From NCBI RefSeq assembly GCF_963678425.1, contig NZ_OY782855.1, positions 124,001-188,000 of the forward strand: a stretch of DNA of 64,000 nt, in the 5' to 3' direction. Positions 1 to 8,798 of this stretch are shown here, one piece after another (position 1 is the stretch's first letter; each line of letters starts with the position of its first letter). The notes beneath the pieces were generated by a model, which did not search any database, was not told where the DNA came from, and saw nothing but the letters and a program-made list of their open reading frames with translations. Origin of the DNA: an uncultured Bacteroides sp. Lineage in GTDB: Bacteria; Bacteroidota; Bacteroidia; Bacteroidales; Bacteroidaceae. The translations under genes were made by a program, and so were the position numbers.

Positions 1-1
1 A

Positions 2-283
2 CCTTATTCAATCTCAGGAATAACGTCAGGGGTTGTTTTAGGAATAGGACGCGCTATTGGCGAGACCATGGCTGTCTTAATGGTAACAGGTAATGCAGCA
101 GTGATACCTCATACAATTCTTGAACCGCTTCGTACAATTCCTGCCACCATTGCCGCGGAACTTGGTGAAGCACCCGCAGGAGGAGCACATTATCAAGCAT
201 TGTTCCTGTTAGGAGTTGTGTTGTTCTTCATCACACTTATTATAAACTTTAGTGTAGAATATATAAGCAGCAGACAAAAATAA
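2..283 (+). CDS. pstC: PstC phosphate ABC permease, C-terminal part (5'-truncated by window edge)
   Basis: This is the end of the inner-membrane permease PstC of the high-affinity phosphate importer. The frame is open from base 2, before the first in-frame ATG at 68, so the gene begins outside the window. The visible part has the permease loop ending GIGRAIGETMAV, which contacts the ATPase PstB, then a last membrane helix (LFLLGVVLFFITLIINF). Its stop overlaps the start of pstA by one base, which implies translational coupling. The order pstC-pstA-pstB-phoU is the classical phosphate operon, and pstS is expected upstream. Regulation by phosphate is inferred from family knowledge because the promoter is outside the window. 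Confidence 0.93.
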   Translation, partial: PYSISGITSGVVLGIGRAIGETMAVLMVTGNAAVIPHTILEPLRTIPATIAAELGEAPAGGAHYQALFLLGVVLFFITLIINFSVEYISSRQK

Positions 284-1170
284 TGGAAAAGAATAAATTC
301 CCTGAATCTTACGATCGGCGCAAACGTCGTTCTCAGAAAATAGCCTTTGGCATTTTCTCTTTGTTCAGCTACAGTATTGTGGCAATACTATTTGCAATCC
401 TTGGTTTCATAATTTATAAAGGAATAGGTGTTATTAACTGGAACTTTCTTACGACAGAGCCTTCAGAAGGGATGACTGCAGGGGGAATCTGGCCAGCTAT
501 AGTTGGTACGTTTTACCTTATGATTGGTAGTGCGCTTTTTGCTTTCCCTATAGGGGTGATGAGTGGTATTTATATGAATGAATATGCTCCGAAAGGCAAA
601 GTTGTTCGCTTTATCCGAGTGATGACCAATAACCTTAGCGGTATCCCATCTATAGTATTTGGCCTTTTCGGTATGACACTCTTTGTTAATTATCTTGGTT
701 TTGGTGACAGTATCCTGGCCGGTTCACTCACGTTAGGATTACTATGTGTCCCTTTGGTAATAAGAACAACGGAAGAAGCTCTGAAAGCTATTCCGAATAC
801 ATTCCGCGAAGGTAGTCGTGCATTGGGAGCGTCGAAATTGCAAACTATCCGACGTGTGATCCTTCCTATTGCAACGCCTAATATAATAACAGGGCTGATT
901 TTGGCACTGGGACGTGTTTCCGGTGAAACGGCTCCAATTCTTTTCACTTGCGCGGCATACTTCCTTCCCAAAATTCCTACAAGTGTATTCGATCAGTGTA
1001 TGGCGTTACCATATCATCTATACGTAATATCCACCAGTGGTACGGATATGGAAGCACAGCTGCCTATTGCTTATGGCACCGCATTAGTATTGATTGTTAT
1101 AATATTGATAGTGAATCTACTAGCGAATGCATTAAGAAAATATTTTTCTAAAAAAGTAAAAATGAACTAA
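283..1170 (+). CDS. pstA: PstA phosphate ABC transporter permease
   Basis: PstA is the second permease of the PstCAB phosphate importer and pairs with PstC in the inner membrane. The 295-residue protein has the usual length, about six hydrophobic segments, and the cytoplasmic coupling motif EGSRALGASKLQTIRR followed by LALGRVSGETAPI, which docks onto PstB. The ATG shares its A with the pstC stop (TAATG), which fixes the start. pstB begins 12 bp after the stop. Nothing is unusual about the gene. Confidence 0.95.
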   Translation: MEKNKFPESYDRRKRRSQKIAFGIFSLFSYSIVAILFAILGFIIYKGIGVINWNFLTTEPSEGMTAGGIWPAIVGTFYLMIGSALFAFPIGVMSGIYMNEYAPKGKVVRFIRVMTNNLSGIPSIVFGLFGMTLFVNYLGFGDSILAGSLTLGLLCVPLVIRTTEEALKAIPNTFREGSRALGASKLQTIRRVILPIATPNIITGLILALGRVSGETAPILFTCAAYFLPKIPTSVFDQCMALPYHLYVISTSGTDMEAQLPIAYGTALVLIVIILIVNLLANALRKYFSKKVKMN

Positions 1171-1182
1171 TATTAGAATAGA

Positions 1183-1935
1183 ATGGATAAAATTGATGTA
1201 AAGGACGTAAATTTCTATTATGGCGATTTTCAAGCGCTGAAAGGAATCAATATGCAGATAAAAGAAAAGTCTGTAGTTGCCTTTATAGGACCTTCCGGTT
1301 GTGGCAAATCAACCTTTCTCCGCCTTTTTAACAGAATGAACGACTTGATACCTAATACACGAATGGAAGGACAAATTCTGATTGATAGCGAGGATATTTA
1401 TGCAAAAGGAGTTCCTGTAGATGAATTAAGAAAGAATGTGGGAATGGTGTTCCAGCGTCCTAATCCATTTCCGAAAACTATTTTCGAGAATGTAGCTTAC
1501 GGGCTTCGGGTAAATGGAATAAAAGATAATGAGTTTATTCGTCATAGGGTGGAAGAAACATTGAAAGGTGCAGCTCTTTGGAATGAAGTAAAAGACAAAT
1601 TGAAGGAATCTGCATTTGCTCTTTCCGGAGGGCAACAACAGAGACTTTGCATTGCCCGTGCTATGGCTGTATCTCCATCTATTTTGCTGATGGATGAACC
1701 AGCTTCTGCTCTCGATCCTATTTCAACTGCTAAAGTGGAAGAGCTAATTCATGAGTTAAAGAAAGATTATACGATTGTTATTGTTACCCACAATATGCAG
1801 CAGGCTGCCCGTGTTAGTGATAAGACTGCCTACTTTTATCTAGGTGAGATGATTGAATTTGATAACACCAAGAAGATTTTCACCAATCCGGCTCAGATTT
1901 CCACTCAGAATTATATTACGGGACGTTTCGGATAA
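1183..1935 (+). CDS. pstB: PstB phosphate ABC transporter ATPase
   Basis: PstB is the ATPase that powers phosphate import through PstCA. The 250-residue protein has all ABC motifs in order: Walker A GPSGCGKST at residues 36-44, a Q-loop (MVFQRPNPF), the signature LSGGQQQR, Walker B LLMDEPASALD and the H-loop VTHNMQQAARV. The N-terminal core (DVNFYYGDFQALKGI) and the C-terminal TGRFG ending are typical of PstB. It sits 12 bp after pstA and 43 bp before phoU, so the four genes very probably share one transcript. Confidence 0.96.
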   Translation: MDKIDVKDVNFYYGDFQALKGINMQIKEKSVVAFIGPSGCGKSTFLRLFNRMNDLIPNTRMEGQILIDSEDIYAKGVPVDELRKNVGMVFQRPNPFPKTIFENVAYGLRVNGIKDNEFIRHRVEETLKGAALWNEVKDKLKESAFALSGGQQQRLCIARAMAVSPSILLMDEPASALDPISTAKVEELIHELKKDYTIVIVTHNMQQAARVSDKTAYFYLGEMIEFDNTKKIFTNPAQISTQNYITGRFG

Positions 1936-1978
1936 TCTTTTTATTTTATATTTGTAATCTTAATAAAAGAATAGCGAT

Positions 1979-2671
1979 ATGGTAAAGTTTATAGAATCAG
2001 AACTCGTGCAGCTGAAAAAAGAAGTGGACGAAATGTGGACTTTAGTCTATAATCAGTTGGACAGAGCCTCAGAAGCTGTGTTGACTCTTAATAAAGAGTT
2101 GGCGCAGCAAGTTATCGTTAGAGAGAAACGTGTAAATGCTTTCGAACTTAAAATTGACAGTGACGTTGAGGATATAATTGCACTTTACAATCCTGTAGCC
2201 GTTGATTTGCGTTTTGTCCTTGCAATGTTAAAGATAAACACGGATTTGGAACGTCTTGGCGACTTTGCCGAAGGCATTGCTCGTTTTGTGGTTAAATGTA
2301 ATGAACCGGCTCTTGATCCGGAACTTTTAAAAAATCTTCGATTGGAAGAGATGTTTGCTCAGGTACTTTCAATGCTTGAGACTGCAAAGCGGGCATTAAC
2401 TGAAGAAAGTCTGGAATTGGCAACATCAGTTTTTGCTAAAGATAATCTGATTGATGAGATTAATTCCGAAGTAACTAAGAAATTGGTAGATTATATTGGT
2501 GAAAATCCGGAAAGTTTGCCTTTATGTCTCAATTTGGTGGGTATATTCCGTAAACTGGAACGATCTGGAGATCATATTAATAATCTGGCTGAAGAAATTG
2601 TTTTCTATATCGATGCAAAAGTTTTAAAACATCAGGGTAAAATGGATGAGGGATATCCTCAGAATTCTTGA
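1979..2671 (+). CDS. phoU: PhoU phosphate signalling protein
   Basis: PhoU couples the state of the Pst transporter to the phosphate two-component system and restrains phosphate uptake when phosphate is plentiful. The 230-residue sequence holds two three-helix PhoU repeats. Each carries the metal-binding signature, ERLGDFAEGI in the first and ERSGDHINNLAEEI in the second. It acts in the cytoplasm at the membrane. It is the last gene of the pst operon. The next gene lies on the opposite strand. Confidence 0.94.
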   Translation: MVKFIESELVQLKKEVDEMWTLVYNQLDRASEAVLTLNKELAQQVIVREKRVNAFELKIDSDVEDIIALYNPVAVDLRFVLAMLKINTDLERLGDFAEGIARFVVKCNEPALDPELLKNLRLEEMFAQVLSMLETAKRALTEESLELATSVFAKDNLIDEINSEVTKKLVDYIGENPESLPLCLNLVGIFRKLERSGDHINNLAEEIVFYIDAKVLKHQGKMDEGYPQNS

Positions 2672-2749
2672 TAAATGAAGGTGCTTGGTCACTTTAGAGT
2701 AAAAAAGTTGGCAAAAATGCAAAAACATGTTATATGACATATATTTTTG

Positions 2750-2880
2750 TTTGTTTAGTATTAAATTATCGTGCATCTTTGCAACCGTTATCCTGAAAAC
2801 AATCTTTTTACCTTAAAAAAACTAATACCTATTGAAAACTGAAAAGCGGAACTTTGTGAAAAGTTCCGCTTTTTGATTTA
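2750..2880 (+). ncRNA. candidate small RNA: promoter plus terminator with no ORF
   Basis: Downstream of phoU a TTTG (2750-2753) is followed after 20 bp by CATCTTTG (2774-2781), a near match to the Bacteroides -33/-7 promoter. About 60 bp further on is a strong terminator (2843-2872 plus a T run). The interval has no start codon with a worthwhile frame and is A-rich. This is the layout of an independent transcript of roughly 90 nt. It could instead be the phoU terminator with a chance promoter match. Confidence 0.4.
2843..2874 (+). terminator. intrinsic terminator
   Basis: Perfect 13-bp stem (AAAGCGGAACTTT, 2843-2855, pairing with 2860-2872) with loop GTGA and a following T run. It ends transcription from phoU or from the candidate small RNA. 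Confidence 0.85.
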
Positions 2881-3033
2881 TAAGGAGGTTGTGTCTTAAT
2901 GTGTTATTCTTTTAATGTTATCTTTATTTGTTAAGTTCTGCTGTGTAACAGATAGTAAATACGAGAGTAATTTATTTATTGATGCATTATCAATATCGTA
3001 GAAATAATGAAGAACGTATTTGTTATAAAAAGG

Positions 3034-3074
3034 AAGCAGAAAATGGAAAAATTTTCTCTTTCCATTTTCTGCTT
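3034..3074 (-). terminator. intrinsic terminator of the SMP-30-like lipoprotein gene
   Basis: A 16-bp perfect stem (3034-3049 with 3059-3074). Read on the minus strand, it is followed by a T-rich run at 3023-3033. It lies just past the stop of the minus-strand gene. Confidence 0.8.
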
Positions 3075-3092
3075 TTAGAATAATCTTATATA

Positions 3093-3995
3093 TTAGTAAA
3101 CAAGAATTCTGCTGTTTGGTAGATCTGGTATATAAAGTTTTCCTTTGTGTATACTCATGTCGGCTGGTCCGCTTAGCTGTAGAGGAAGAATAAGATTTTC
3201 TACTTTCAAATCCTTTAAATTAATCTTTCCTACATTACCATTTACCCAGGTTGTGAAATATAATGATTTGCCATCTTCAGAAAGAGCTAATCCGTCATAC
3301 TGACCCATGCGATTAAAAAGCTTGCTTACGACAGGCTTATCAAAGTTCTTAATTGTATAAATCACATTTGCTGCAGTTGTATTTCCATCAGTAGGATAAG
3401 ACGCTACATAAATTATACTGTCTGTTGCAACAATACCATTTGCTCCTGGAACATTTGCAAAGAGCTTCGGAGTTTGATGTCTCATCAGGCTAGGTGCAGA
3501 TACATCTAATTTATAAATATTGCCTGTATTTGTAACAGTGACATACATGTTTTTTCCGTTTACTGCAATATCATTTACATAACTATCATTTGCAGGGAAA
3601 TCTATTTGCTGACTTTTGCTCACGTCGTTTATATTAAATACCATTACAGAATTTATATCAGCTACAAATAAATAATTATCTACTACGCACATCCCTTTAG
3701 GAGCATTCAATCTGCCATCTGCCGGAACTAACGGGGTTGATTTACTGGCACTAAATTTCATGATATACCCTTTCCCCGTTTTATTTAACGGATTAATTGT
3801 ATCTCCACCAAAATTACTGACGTATAGTGCTTCACCATCCCAACAGGTTCCTTCACAAAAACGCAAACTGTCAGAAATAACTGTAGCTGAGTCTTTTAGA
3901 GGAATAACCTGAACATTTGCCTTTTTAGGATTCTTACATGAGACAATTGCTAGAGTAATCAGCAGTAAACTTCCAATTAATTTATTTTTATTCAT
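3093..3995 (-). CDS. SMP-30/gluconolactonase-like beta-propeller lipoprotein
   Basis: A predicted lipoprotein of 300 residues. The N-terminus MNKNKLIGSLLLITLAIVSC is a lipoprotein signal with the acceptor cysteine at residue 20. The mature part has repeated short beta segments with the LYVSN/LFVAD/IYVAS pattern of SMP-30/gluconolactonase-type propellers (for example FCEGTCWDGEALYVSN and GRLNAPKGMCVVDNYLFVAD). Such proteins bind a divalent metal and often hydrolyse sugar lactones, but the substrate cannot be told here. It is monocistronic, with its own -7 element (TATCTTTG, minus strand, 4028-4035) and terminator. It is likely periplasmic or outer-membrane anchored. Confidence 0.75.
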   Translation of the reverse strand: MNKNKLIGSLLLITLAIVSCKNPKKANVQVIPLKDSATVISDSLRFCEGTCWDGEALYVSNFGGDTINPLNKTGKGYIMKFSASKSTPLVPADGRLNAPKGMCVVDNYLFVADINSVMVFNINDVSKSQQIDFPANDSYVNDIAVNGKNMYVTVTNTGNIYKLDVSAPSLMRHQTPKLFANVPGANGIVATDSIIYVASYPTDGNTTAANVIYTIKNFDKPVVSKLFNRMGQYDGLALSEDGKSLYFTTWVNGNVGKINLKDLKVENLILPLQLSGPADMSIHKGKLYIPDLPNSRILVY

Positions 3996-4027
3996 ATTCT
4001 TATAATTTGTTTATTAATATCTGGGAA

Positions 4028-4035
4028 CAAAGATA
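4028..4035 (-). promoter_or_regulatory. -7 element TATCTTTG for the SMP-30-like gene
   Basis: An exact match to the Bacteroides -7 consensus TAnnTTTG on the minus strand, 33 bp upstream of the start codon at 3995. No clear -33 TTG is present. Confidence 0.6.
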
Positions 4036-4076
4036 AAAATTATAGCGATTATTAAGCTATATTATTTAAAATAAAT

Positions 4077-4084
4077 TATCTTTG
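4077..4084 (+). promoter_or_regulatory. -7 element TATCTTTG for the FemAB-like gene
   Basis: An exact TAnnTTTG match 76 bp upstream of the ATG at 4161. It forms a divergent promoter pair with the minus-strand element at 4028-4035. Confidence 0.6.
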
Positions 4085-4160
4085 CCGTCCTGTTTGTAAT
4101 AGGATATTACTTATCTACTTTTGATGATTAAATCTATAATAACCTGCAATCTAAGTAACG

Positions 4161-4973
4161 ATGAAAAATGGAGATTATGTATACTATAAAAAAGGAATTA
4201 TTTTTAGTAAAGCACCCCATAAAGAAAAACAACTCACGGAAAATATATGTTTGGATTTAATAAATGAACACAAAGTCTGGTTTATAAGAAATACGTATGA
4301 TTTTGATTCTTCTGAACCTACATCCTTTTGGTATGTTGTAAAAGATAGTTTTGGTGGAATGGATGAATTAAAACCTGGAACCCGTTATAAAATTCGTAGA
4401 GCGTTGAACTTATTTGATATAAGACTGATTCCTGTTGAATTAATGCGTGAACAAGGATATAAGGTTTATAAAGATTCTTTTGCGCGTTATAAAAATACAA
4501 CAGATGTTGTTGCTTCACGTTCTTTATTTCTTGCAGGAATAAATGAGTATAAAGAGGGGAGGGAATTTTGGGGAGTAATTGATAAAGCAGACGGAACGCT
4601 GGTTGCTTATGCTGAGACTCATTGCAAGGAAGAAATGTGCGATTATTTTATGCTGAAAGCTCTATCAAAATATTTATCTGGTAGTAATTATCCTTTCTAT
4701 GGATTATTCTATAAAATGAATGAATATTATCTGGATACGTGTAAAATGCGCTATGTCTTAATCGGTGCACGCTCGGCAACTGAACAAAGTAACATCCAGT
4801 CTTTTATGATCTCTAAATTTCGCTTCCGGAAAGCCTATGCGAAGCTTTCCTTAACTTATACCCCTTTGTTAAGAATGGCTGTTCTTGTTTTTTATCCGGT
4901 AAGGTCACATATTTCTTCTTTGAAATTGCAGGCCCTGCTTCGTCTTGAAGCAATGGCAAGAGGAGCTATCTGA
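4161..4973 (+). CDS. GNAT/FemAB-like acyltransferase-fold protein
   Basis: A 270-residue cytoplasmic protein without a signal peptide. The middle has the pattern of FemAB/GNAT-type acyltransferases: GTRYKIRRALN, where a basic helix follows a turn, and later EFWGVIDKADGTLVAYAET, a typical acyl-CoA-fold beta hairpin. The substrate is unknown. Related proteins modify cell-envelope polymers or aminoacyl groups. A convergent GT2 glycosyltransferase follows 21 bp after its stop, which fits an envelope or polysaccharide role but proves nothing. The fold assignment is by sequence pattern only. Confidence 0.55.
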   Translation: MKNGDYVYYKKGIIFSKAPHKEKQLTENICLDLINEHKVWFIRNTYDFDSSEPTSFWYVVKDSFGGMDELKPGTRYKIRRALNLFDIRLIPVELMREQGYKVYKDSFARYKNTTDVVASRSLFLAGINEYKEGREFWGVIDKADGTLVAYAETHCKEEMCDYFMLKALSKYLSGSNYPFYGLFYKMNEYYLDTCKMRYVLIGARSATEQSNIQSFMISKFRFRKAYAKLSLTYTPLLRMAVLVFYPVRSHISSLKLQALLRLEAMARGAI

Positions 4974-4994
4974 AAATTTATATTGTCACTTAAT

Positions 4995-5867
4995 TTATTT
5001 AATATTGCACAGATAACCTAATTTATAAAATGCGAATGCTTTCATGTTTGGATGAAGGCTTAAGATATTTCTTTTCAAGAGCCCGCGCGTTTTTCTAAAA
5101 AGAAATGCAACCAGCTTTTGCAGTTTATATTTTCTCACTTTATTATACGCCTGTAATAAGCGTACATACTCAGTCAGTTTATCAGAAAAACGATAAAGGG
5201 TTTCAATGCCTGTTTCTGTTTTGAATAGGAAATCTTCATTCTTTTCGAGTCCTAAATGATATAGAGGATTATCGATATGTTTTACTTTTATTCCTCGCTT
5301 TTCCAGTTCAATACCAAATGCGGTATCTTCATGACCATATCCGGAAAAAGATTCATCAAAGAGAATTTCCCGGAATGTTTTTTTTCTTATTAAAAAACTG
5401 AAAGACGAAAATTGAGCGTAGGGGCATAGATTACGCTCTTTTGCAGAACGTTCTTCTGCGCAGATGCCATAGTAATAGCGTAAACTGAAAACAGGTGAAG
5501 GCAAAGGGCGGTCATATAATAACCCTCCGCAGATAACTTCGTTGTTTTGTATTGCTGAGACGTAATTTTGTAGAAAATCATTGCTGATAAGTCCGGCATC
5601 ACTGTCTATAAATAGCAGAATGTCATAATTTGCCTTTTCAGATAAGAAATTTCGGATCCTGGCTCTACCCACATTTTCTTTAAGTTCGATAAACATACAG
5701 TTACTTAATTTGTTTATCTTCCTGTTATTACGTTTTAGCTCTTCCTTTGAACCATCATCGGCAACGAGTATTTCAATGGGGAATAATAGTGTTTGTGCCT
5801 GGCGATGAAGTTCTTCAACCAGCCCTAAACAGTCATAATTATAAGTAGGAATGAGAATGGATAACAT
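4995..5867 (-). CDS. family 2 glycosyltransferase
   Basis: A GT-A fold glycosyltransferase that transfers a sugar from a nucleotide donor to a glycan or lipid. I chose the ATG at 5867 because the family start MLSILIPTYNYDCLGL begins there. The in-frame extension to 5912 is not family-like and runs into the divergent promoter. Family 2 features are visible: the N-terminal strand ILIPTYN, EILVADDGS, the metal-binding DSD in LLFIDSDAG, and the acceptor-side motif GYGHEDTAFGIELEKRG. No membrane span is evident except a weakly hydrophobic C-terminus. It is probably used in capsule, O-antigen or glycoprotein synthesis. Confidence 0.85.
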   Translation of the reverse strand: MLSILIPTYNYDCLGLVEELHRQAQTLLFPIEILVADDGSKEELKRNNRKINKLSNCMFIELKENVGRARIRNFLSEKANYDILLFIDSDAGLISNDFLQNYVSAIQNNEVICGGLLYDRPLPSPVFSLRYYYGICAEERSAKERNLCPYAQFSSFSFLIRKKTFREILFDESFSGYGHEDTAFGIELEKRGIKVKHIDNPLYHLGLEKNEDFLFKTETGIETLYRFSDKLTEYVRLLQAYNKVRKYKLQKLVAFLFRKTRGLLKRNILSLHPNMKAFAFYKLGYLCNIK

Positions 5868-5949
5868 ATTTATTGTTCTATTTGTCGCAAATGTAATATA
5901 AATATTACTCATTTACCTTAATTGAAAGAGTAAATTGAATGAAAACTCT

Positions 5950-5957
5950 TACCTTTG
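5950..5957 (+). promoter_or_regulatory. -7 element TACCTTTG for the DUF5686 gene
   Basis: A perfect TAnnTTTG. It lies 25 bp upstream of the ATG at 5982 and overlaps an in-frame TTG at 5955, so that TTG is excluded as the start codon. Confidence 0.7.
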
Positions 5958-5981
5958 TGGTCAGTTTTTATTAATGATTAT

Positions 5982-8585
5982 ATGAAACAACGATATATCA
6001 AACTCGTCCTCGGGTTAATTCTTATTGCCGTTTCTCTCACCACATCAGCGCATTTGGTTGGTAGTGAGTCTGCTATTTCAGTTGAAGTGGCAGACCGTTT
6101 GACAGGAATTGTGCGTGATTCTTTAACAAATGAACCAATTCCTTATGCTTCAATTTCTTATGAAGGTAAAGGTATTGGAAGTATTTCCGATCTTAATGGG
6201 GCTTATCGCATAACTACTCGTAAAGGTTGGAATGAAGTTACTTTTACTGCTGTAGGATATAGAAAGAAAATTGTTAAATTTGTTCCGGGAGTAACCCAAA
6301 AGCTTAATGTAAAATTACAACCCAGTGATGTACAATTGAAAGAAATTGTAGTAAAACCTAAAAAGGAAAAATATTCCCGTAAAAATAATCCGGCAGTGGA
6401 ACTTATGCGTAAGGTAATTGCTAATAAGTCAAACCAGAGATTGGAAGAGAATGATTTTTATCAGTATGATAAATATCAAAAGATGACAACTTCGCTCAAT
6501 AATGTGGATCCGGATAATTTTGATAAGGGAATTTATAAGAAGATGCCTTTTTTGGTTAATCAGGTAGAGCCGTGTATAGAGACAAATAAACTTATTCTTC
6601 CTTTCTCTGTTGAAGAAACAGCATCTCAAAAAGTATTCCGCAAAAATCCAAAGGATGAAAAAACTCTAATAAAAGGGGTGAATTCATCGGGAGTAAATGA
6701 ACTTTTCTCAACGGGAGATGCGATGGGAGCAATACTTAAAGATATTTTTGCAGATGTGAATATATATGATGATGACATTCGCTTGTTATCAAGTCGTTTT
6801 ATCAGTCCTATATCTTCAAAGTCGGCTATCTCTTTCTATAAATACTATATTATGGATACAGTTAGAGTTGATAAAGACTCTTGCATCCATCTTACATTTG
6901 TTCCCAATAATTCACAGGATTTTGGCTTTACAGGTCATTTGTATATTATAAAAGACTCTACTTACGCAGTGAAGAAATGTACAATGAATCTTCCGAAGAA
7001 AACCGGAGTGAATTTCGTGGATAACCTTGACATCATTCAGTCTTATGAACAACTTCCCAACGGTGAATGGGTTCTGAAAGATGATGATATGATTGCGGAA
7101 CTTACTGTGGTTAAAGGACAGCTGCAAGTGAGACGAACTACGAGATACAGCAACTATGCTTTCAATGAAGTCTCGCCAAAGGTATTTAAACTGAAGGGAA
7201 GTACAGTGAAAGATGTAGATGCAATGATGAAGGGGGATGAATTCTGGAAAGATGTGAGACCGGTTCCACTTACGGACAAGGAAAACGGAATGGATATGTT
7301 TATTAAGCATCTCGAAGAAATACCCGGATTTAAATATGCCATTATTGGTTTGAGAGCATTAATTGAGAATTTTATTGAAACCGGAAGTAAAGACCATCCA
7401 AGTAAGTTCGACTTTGGACCTATGAATACTATTATTGGTAGTAATTCTATTGAAGGGCTTCGTCTTAGACTTAGTGGGCAAACAACTGCCAAGCTCTTTC
7501 CTCAGCTATTCTTTAGCGGATATTATGCATATGGATTTAAAGATAACAAATCAAAATATAAAGGAACGGTAGAATATACATTTGATAAAAAAGAATTTCT
7601 TGCAAGAGAATTTCCGAAACATTCTATCTCAGCATCTTATATGTATGATGTAATGTCGCCTATGGATAAGTTCCTCAAGACAGATAAAGATAATATGTTT
7701 GTGGGACTGAAAACCACAACCGTGGATCAGATGTCATATATTCGTGATGTTTCTTTTAAGTACGAACGCGAAACAATGTCTGGATTCTCTGTAGCAATGA
7801 CAGTAAATAACCGCAATGATGAGCCTACCGGAAATCTTTTCTATATTAAGAATGATAGAGCACAGGTTCCTAACGTTGTTCACGATATAACGACAACAGA
7901 AACCTCTTTGCAACTTCGATTTGCACCGGGAGAAACATTTATAAATACTAAACAACGAAGATTACCTATCAATTTTGATGCTCCTATCTTTACTCTTTCA
8001 CATACAATGGGCATAAAAGATGTAATGGGTGGAGACTATAATTTCAATCTGACTGAGGCTGGTGTCTATAAGAGATTCTGGCTATCTTCCTGGGGCAGAC
8101 TGGATGCTTTTGTTAAAGCTGGCAAGCAGTGGGATAAAGTGCCTTTTCCTTTATTAATTATGCCTGCGGCTAATCTTTCTTATGTTACACAACGGGAGAC
8201 ATTTAACTTGATCAATAATATGGAGTTCCTGAACGACAAGTTTGCCTCTCTCGACCTGACTTATGATATGAATGGAAAGATTTTTAACCGTATACCATTA
8301 ATAAAGCGACTAAAGTTGAGAGAAATATTTAAGTTTAAAGCTCTTTATGGGAGCCTGAGCGATAAGAATAACCCTGATAAGAGTGATGGCTTGTTTCTTT
8401 TCCCAACCCGAAACGGACAAACAACAAGCTTTCCTATGGGGAAAGATCCTTATATGGAATTTAGTGTAGGTATTTATAATATCTTTAAAATACTTCATGT
8501 AGAATATACCCGCCGTTTGAACTATCTGGATCACCCGGGAATTAATAAGGATGGAATTCGCGTTGCAATGTTACTCAACTTCTAA
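5982..8585 (+). CDS. DUF5686 outer-membrane protein with carboxypeptidase-like regulatory domain
   Basis: A large exported protein of about 867 residues. The start at 5982 gives a clean signal peptide (MKQRYIKLVLGLILIAVS) and avoids the promoter. After the signal comes a carboxypeptidase-D regulatory-like beta sandwich (LTGIVRDSLTNEPIPYASIS to VKLQPSDVQLKEIVVKP). That type usually sits at the N-terminus of TonB-dependent receptors and related barrels. The rest is the DUF5686 region, whose C-terminal half alternates in beta-barrel fashion (LFFSGYYAYGFKDNK, FSVGIYNIFKI) and ends in a terminal aromatic (MLLNF). Function unknown. It is monocistronic with a terminator/array region after it. Confidence 0.85.
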   Translation: MKQRYIKLVLGLILIAVSLTTSAHLVGSESAISVEVADRLTGIVRDSLTNEPIPYASISYEGKGIGSISDLNGAYRITTRKGWNEVTFTAVGYRKKIVKFVPGVTQKLNVKLQPSDVQLKEIVVKPKKEKYSRKNNPAVELMRKVIANKSNQRLEENDFYQYDKYQKMTTSLNNVDPDNFDKGIYKKMPFLVNQVEPCIETNKLILPFSVEETASQKVFRKNPKDEKTLIKGVNSSGVNELFSTGDAMGAILKDIFADVNIYDDDIRLLSSRFISPISSKSAISFYKYYIMDTVRVDKDSCIHLTFVPNNSQDFGFTGHLYIIKDSTYAVKKCTMNLPKKTGVNFVDNLDIIQSYEQLPNGEWVLKDDDMIAELTVVKGQLQVRRTTRYSNYAFNEVSPKVFKLKGSTVKDVDAMMKGDEFWKDVRPVPLTDKENGMDMFIKHLEEIPGFKYAIIGLRALIENFIETGSKDHPSKFDFGPMNTIIGSNSIEGLRLRLSGQTTAKLFPQLFFSGYYAYGFKDNKSKYKGTVEYTFDKKEFLAREFPKHSISASYMYDVMSPMDKFLKTDKDNMFVGLKTTTVDQMSYIRDVSFKYERETMSGFSVAMTVNNRNDEPTGNLFYIKNDRAQVPNVVHDITTTETSLQLRFAPGETFINTKQRRLPINFDAPIFTLSHTMGIKDVMGGDYNFNLTEAGVYKRFWLSSWGRLDAFVKAGKQWDKVPFPLLIMPAANLSYVTQRETFNLINNMEFLNDKFASLDLTYDMNGKIFNRIPLIKRLKLREIFKFKALYGSLSDKNNPDKSDGLFLFPTRNGQTTSFPMGKDPYMEFSVGIYNIFKILHVEYTRRLNYLDHPGINKDGIRVAMLLNF

Positions 8586-8620
8586 GGTTATATTTTAATC
8601 TTATCTTTATAGATTCTTAA

Positions 8621-8707
8621 TGTTCTGTACAAAAGATTGTATTCTTCTGTACAGAACAATTCATTCTCTTGTACAAAAGAAAGCTTTATTTTGTACAAGA
8701 GTTTTTT
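8621..8707 (+). repeat. four TGTACA palindromes at exact 22-bp spacing, forming two tandem hairpins with a T run
   Basis: TGTACA occurs at 8626, 8648, 8670 and 8692, each exactly 22 bp apart, inside wider imperfect palindromes such as TTCTGTACAGAA. Copies 1 and 2 form an 11-bp inverted repeat (8621-8631 with 8648-8658). Copies 3 and 4 form a 13-bp inverted repeat (8666-8678 with 8689-8701) followed by TTTTTT. The second hairpin works as a terminator for the upstream gene. The regular spacing also looks like an operator array in front of rarA. Confidence 0.8.
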
Positions 8708-8768
8708 ACCTTTTCGTCAATGGTTTTAAAATCTTCTCCAAAGAATTCCCTTTTTAAATAATAATATG

Positions 8769-8776
8769 TAAATTTG
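8769..8776 (+). promoter_or_regulatory. -7 element TAAATTTG for rarA
   Basis: A TAnnTTTG match 22 bp before the rarA ATG and about 70 bp after the TGTACA array. Confidence 0.5.
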
Positions 8777-8798
8777 TTCCCATTTTAATCATAACGAA

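Noticed and set aside
5955..5981. Upstream TTG start for the DUF5686 protein
   Set aside because: It lies inside the -7 promoter element TACCTTTG; the ATG at 5982 gives a proper signal peptide.
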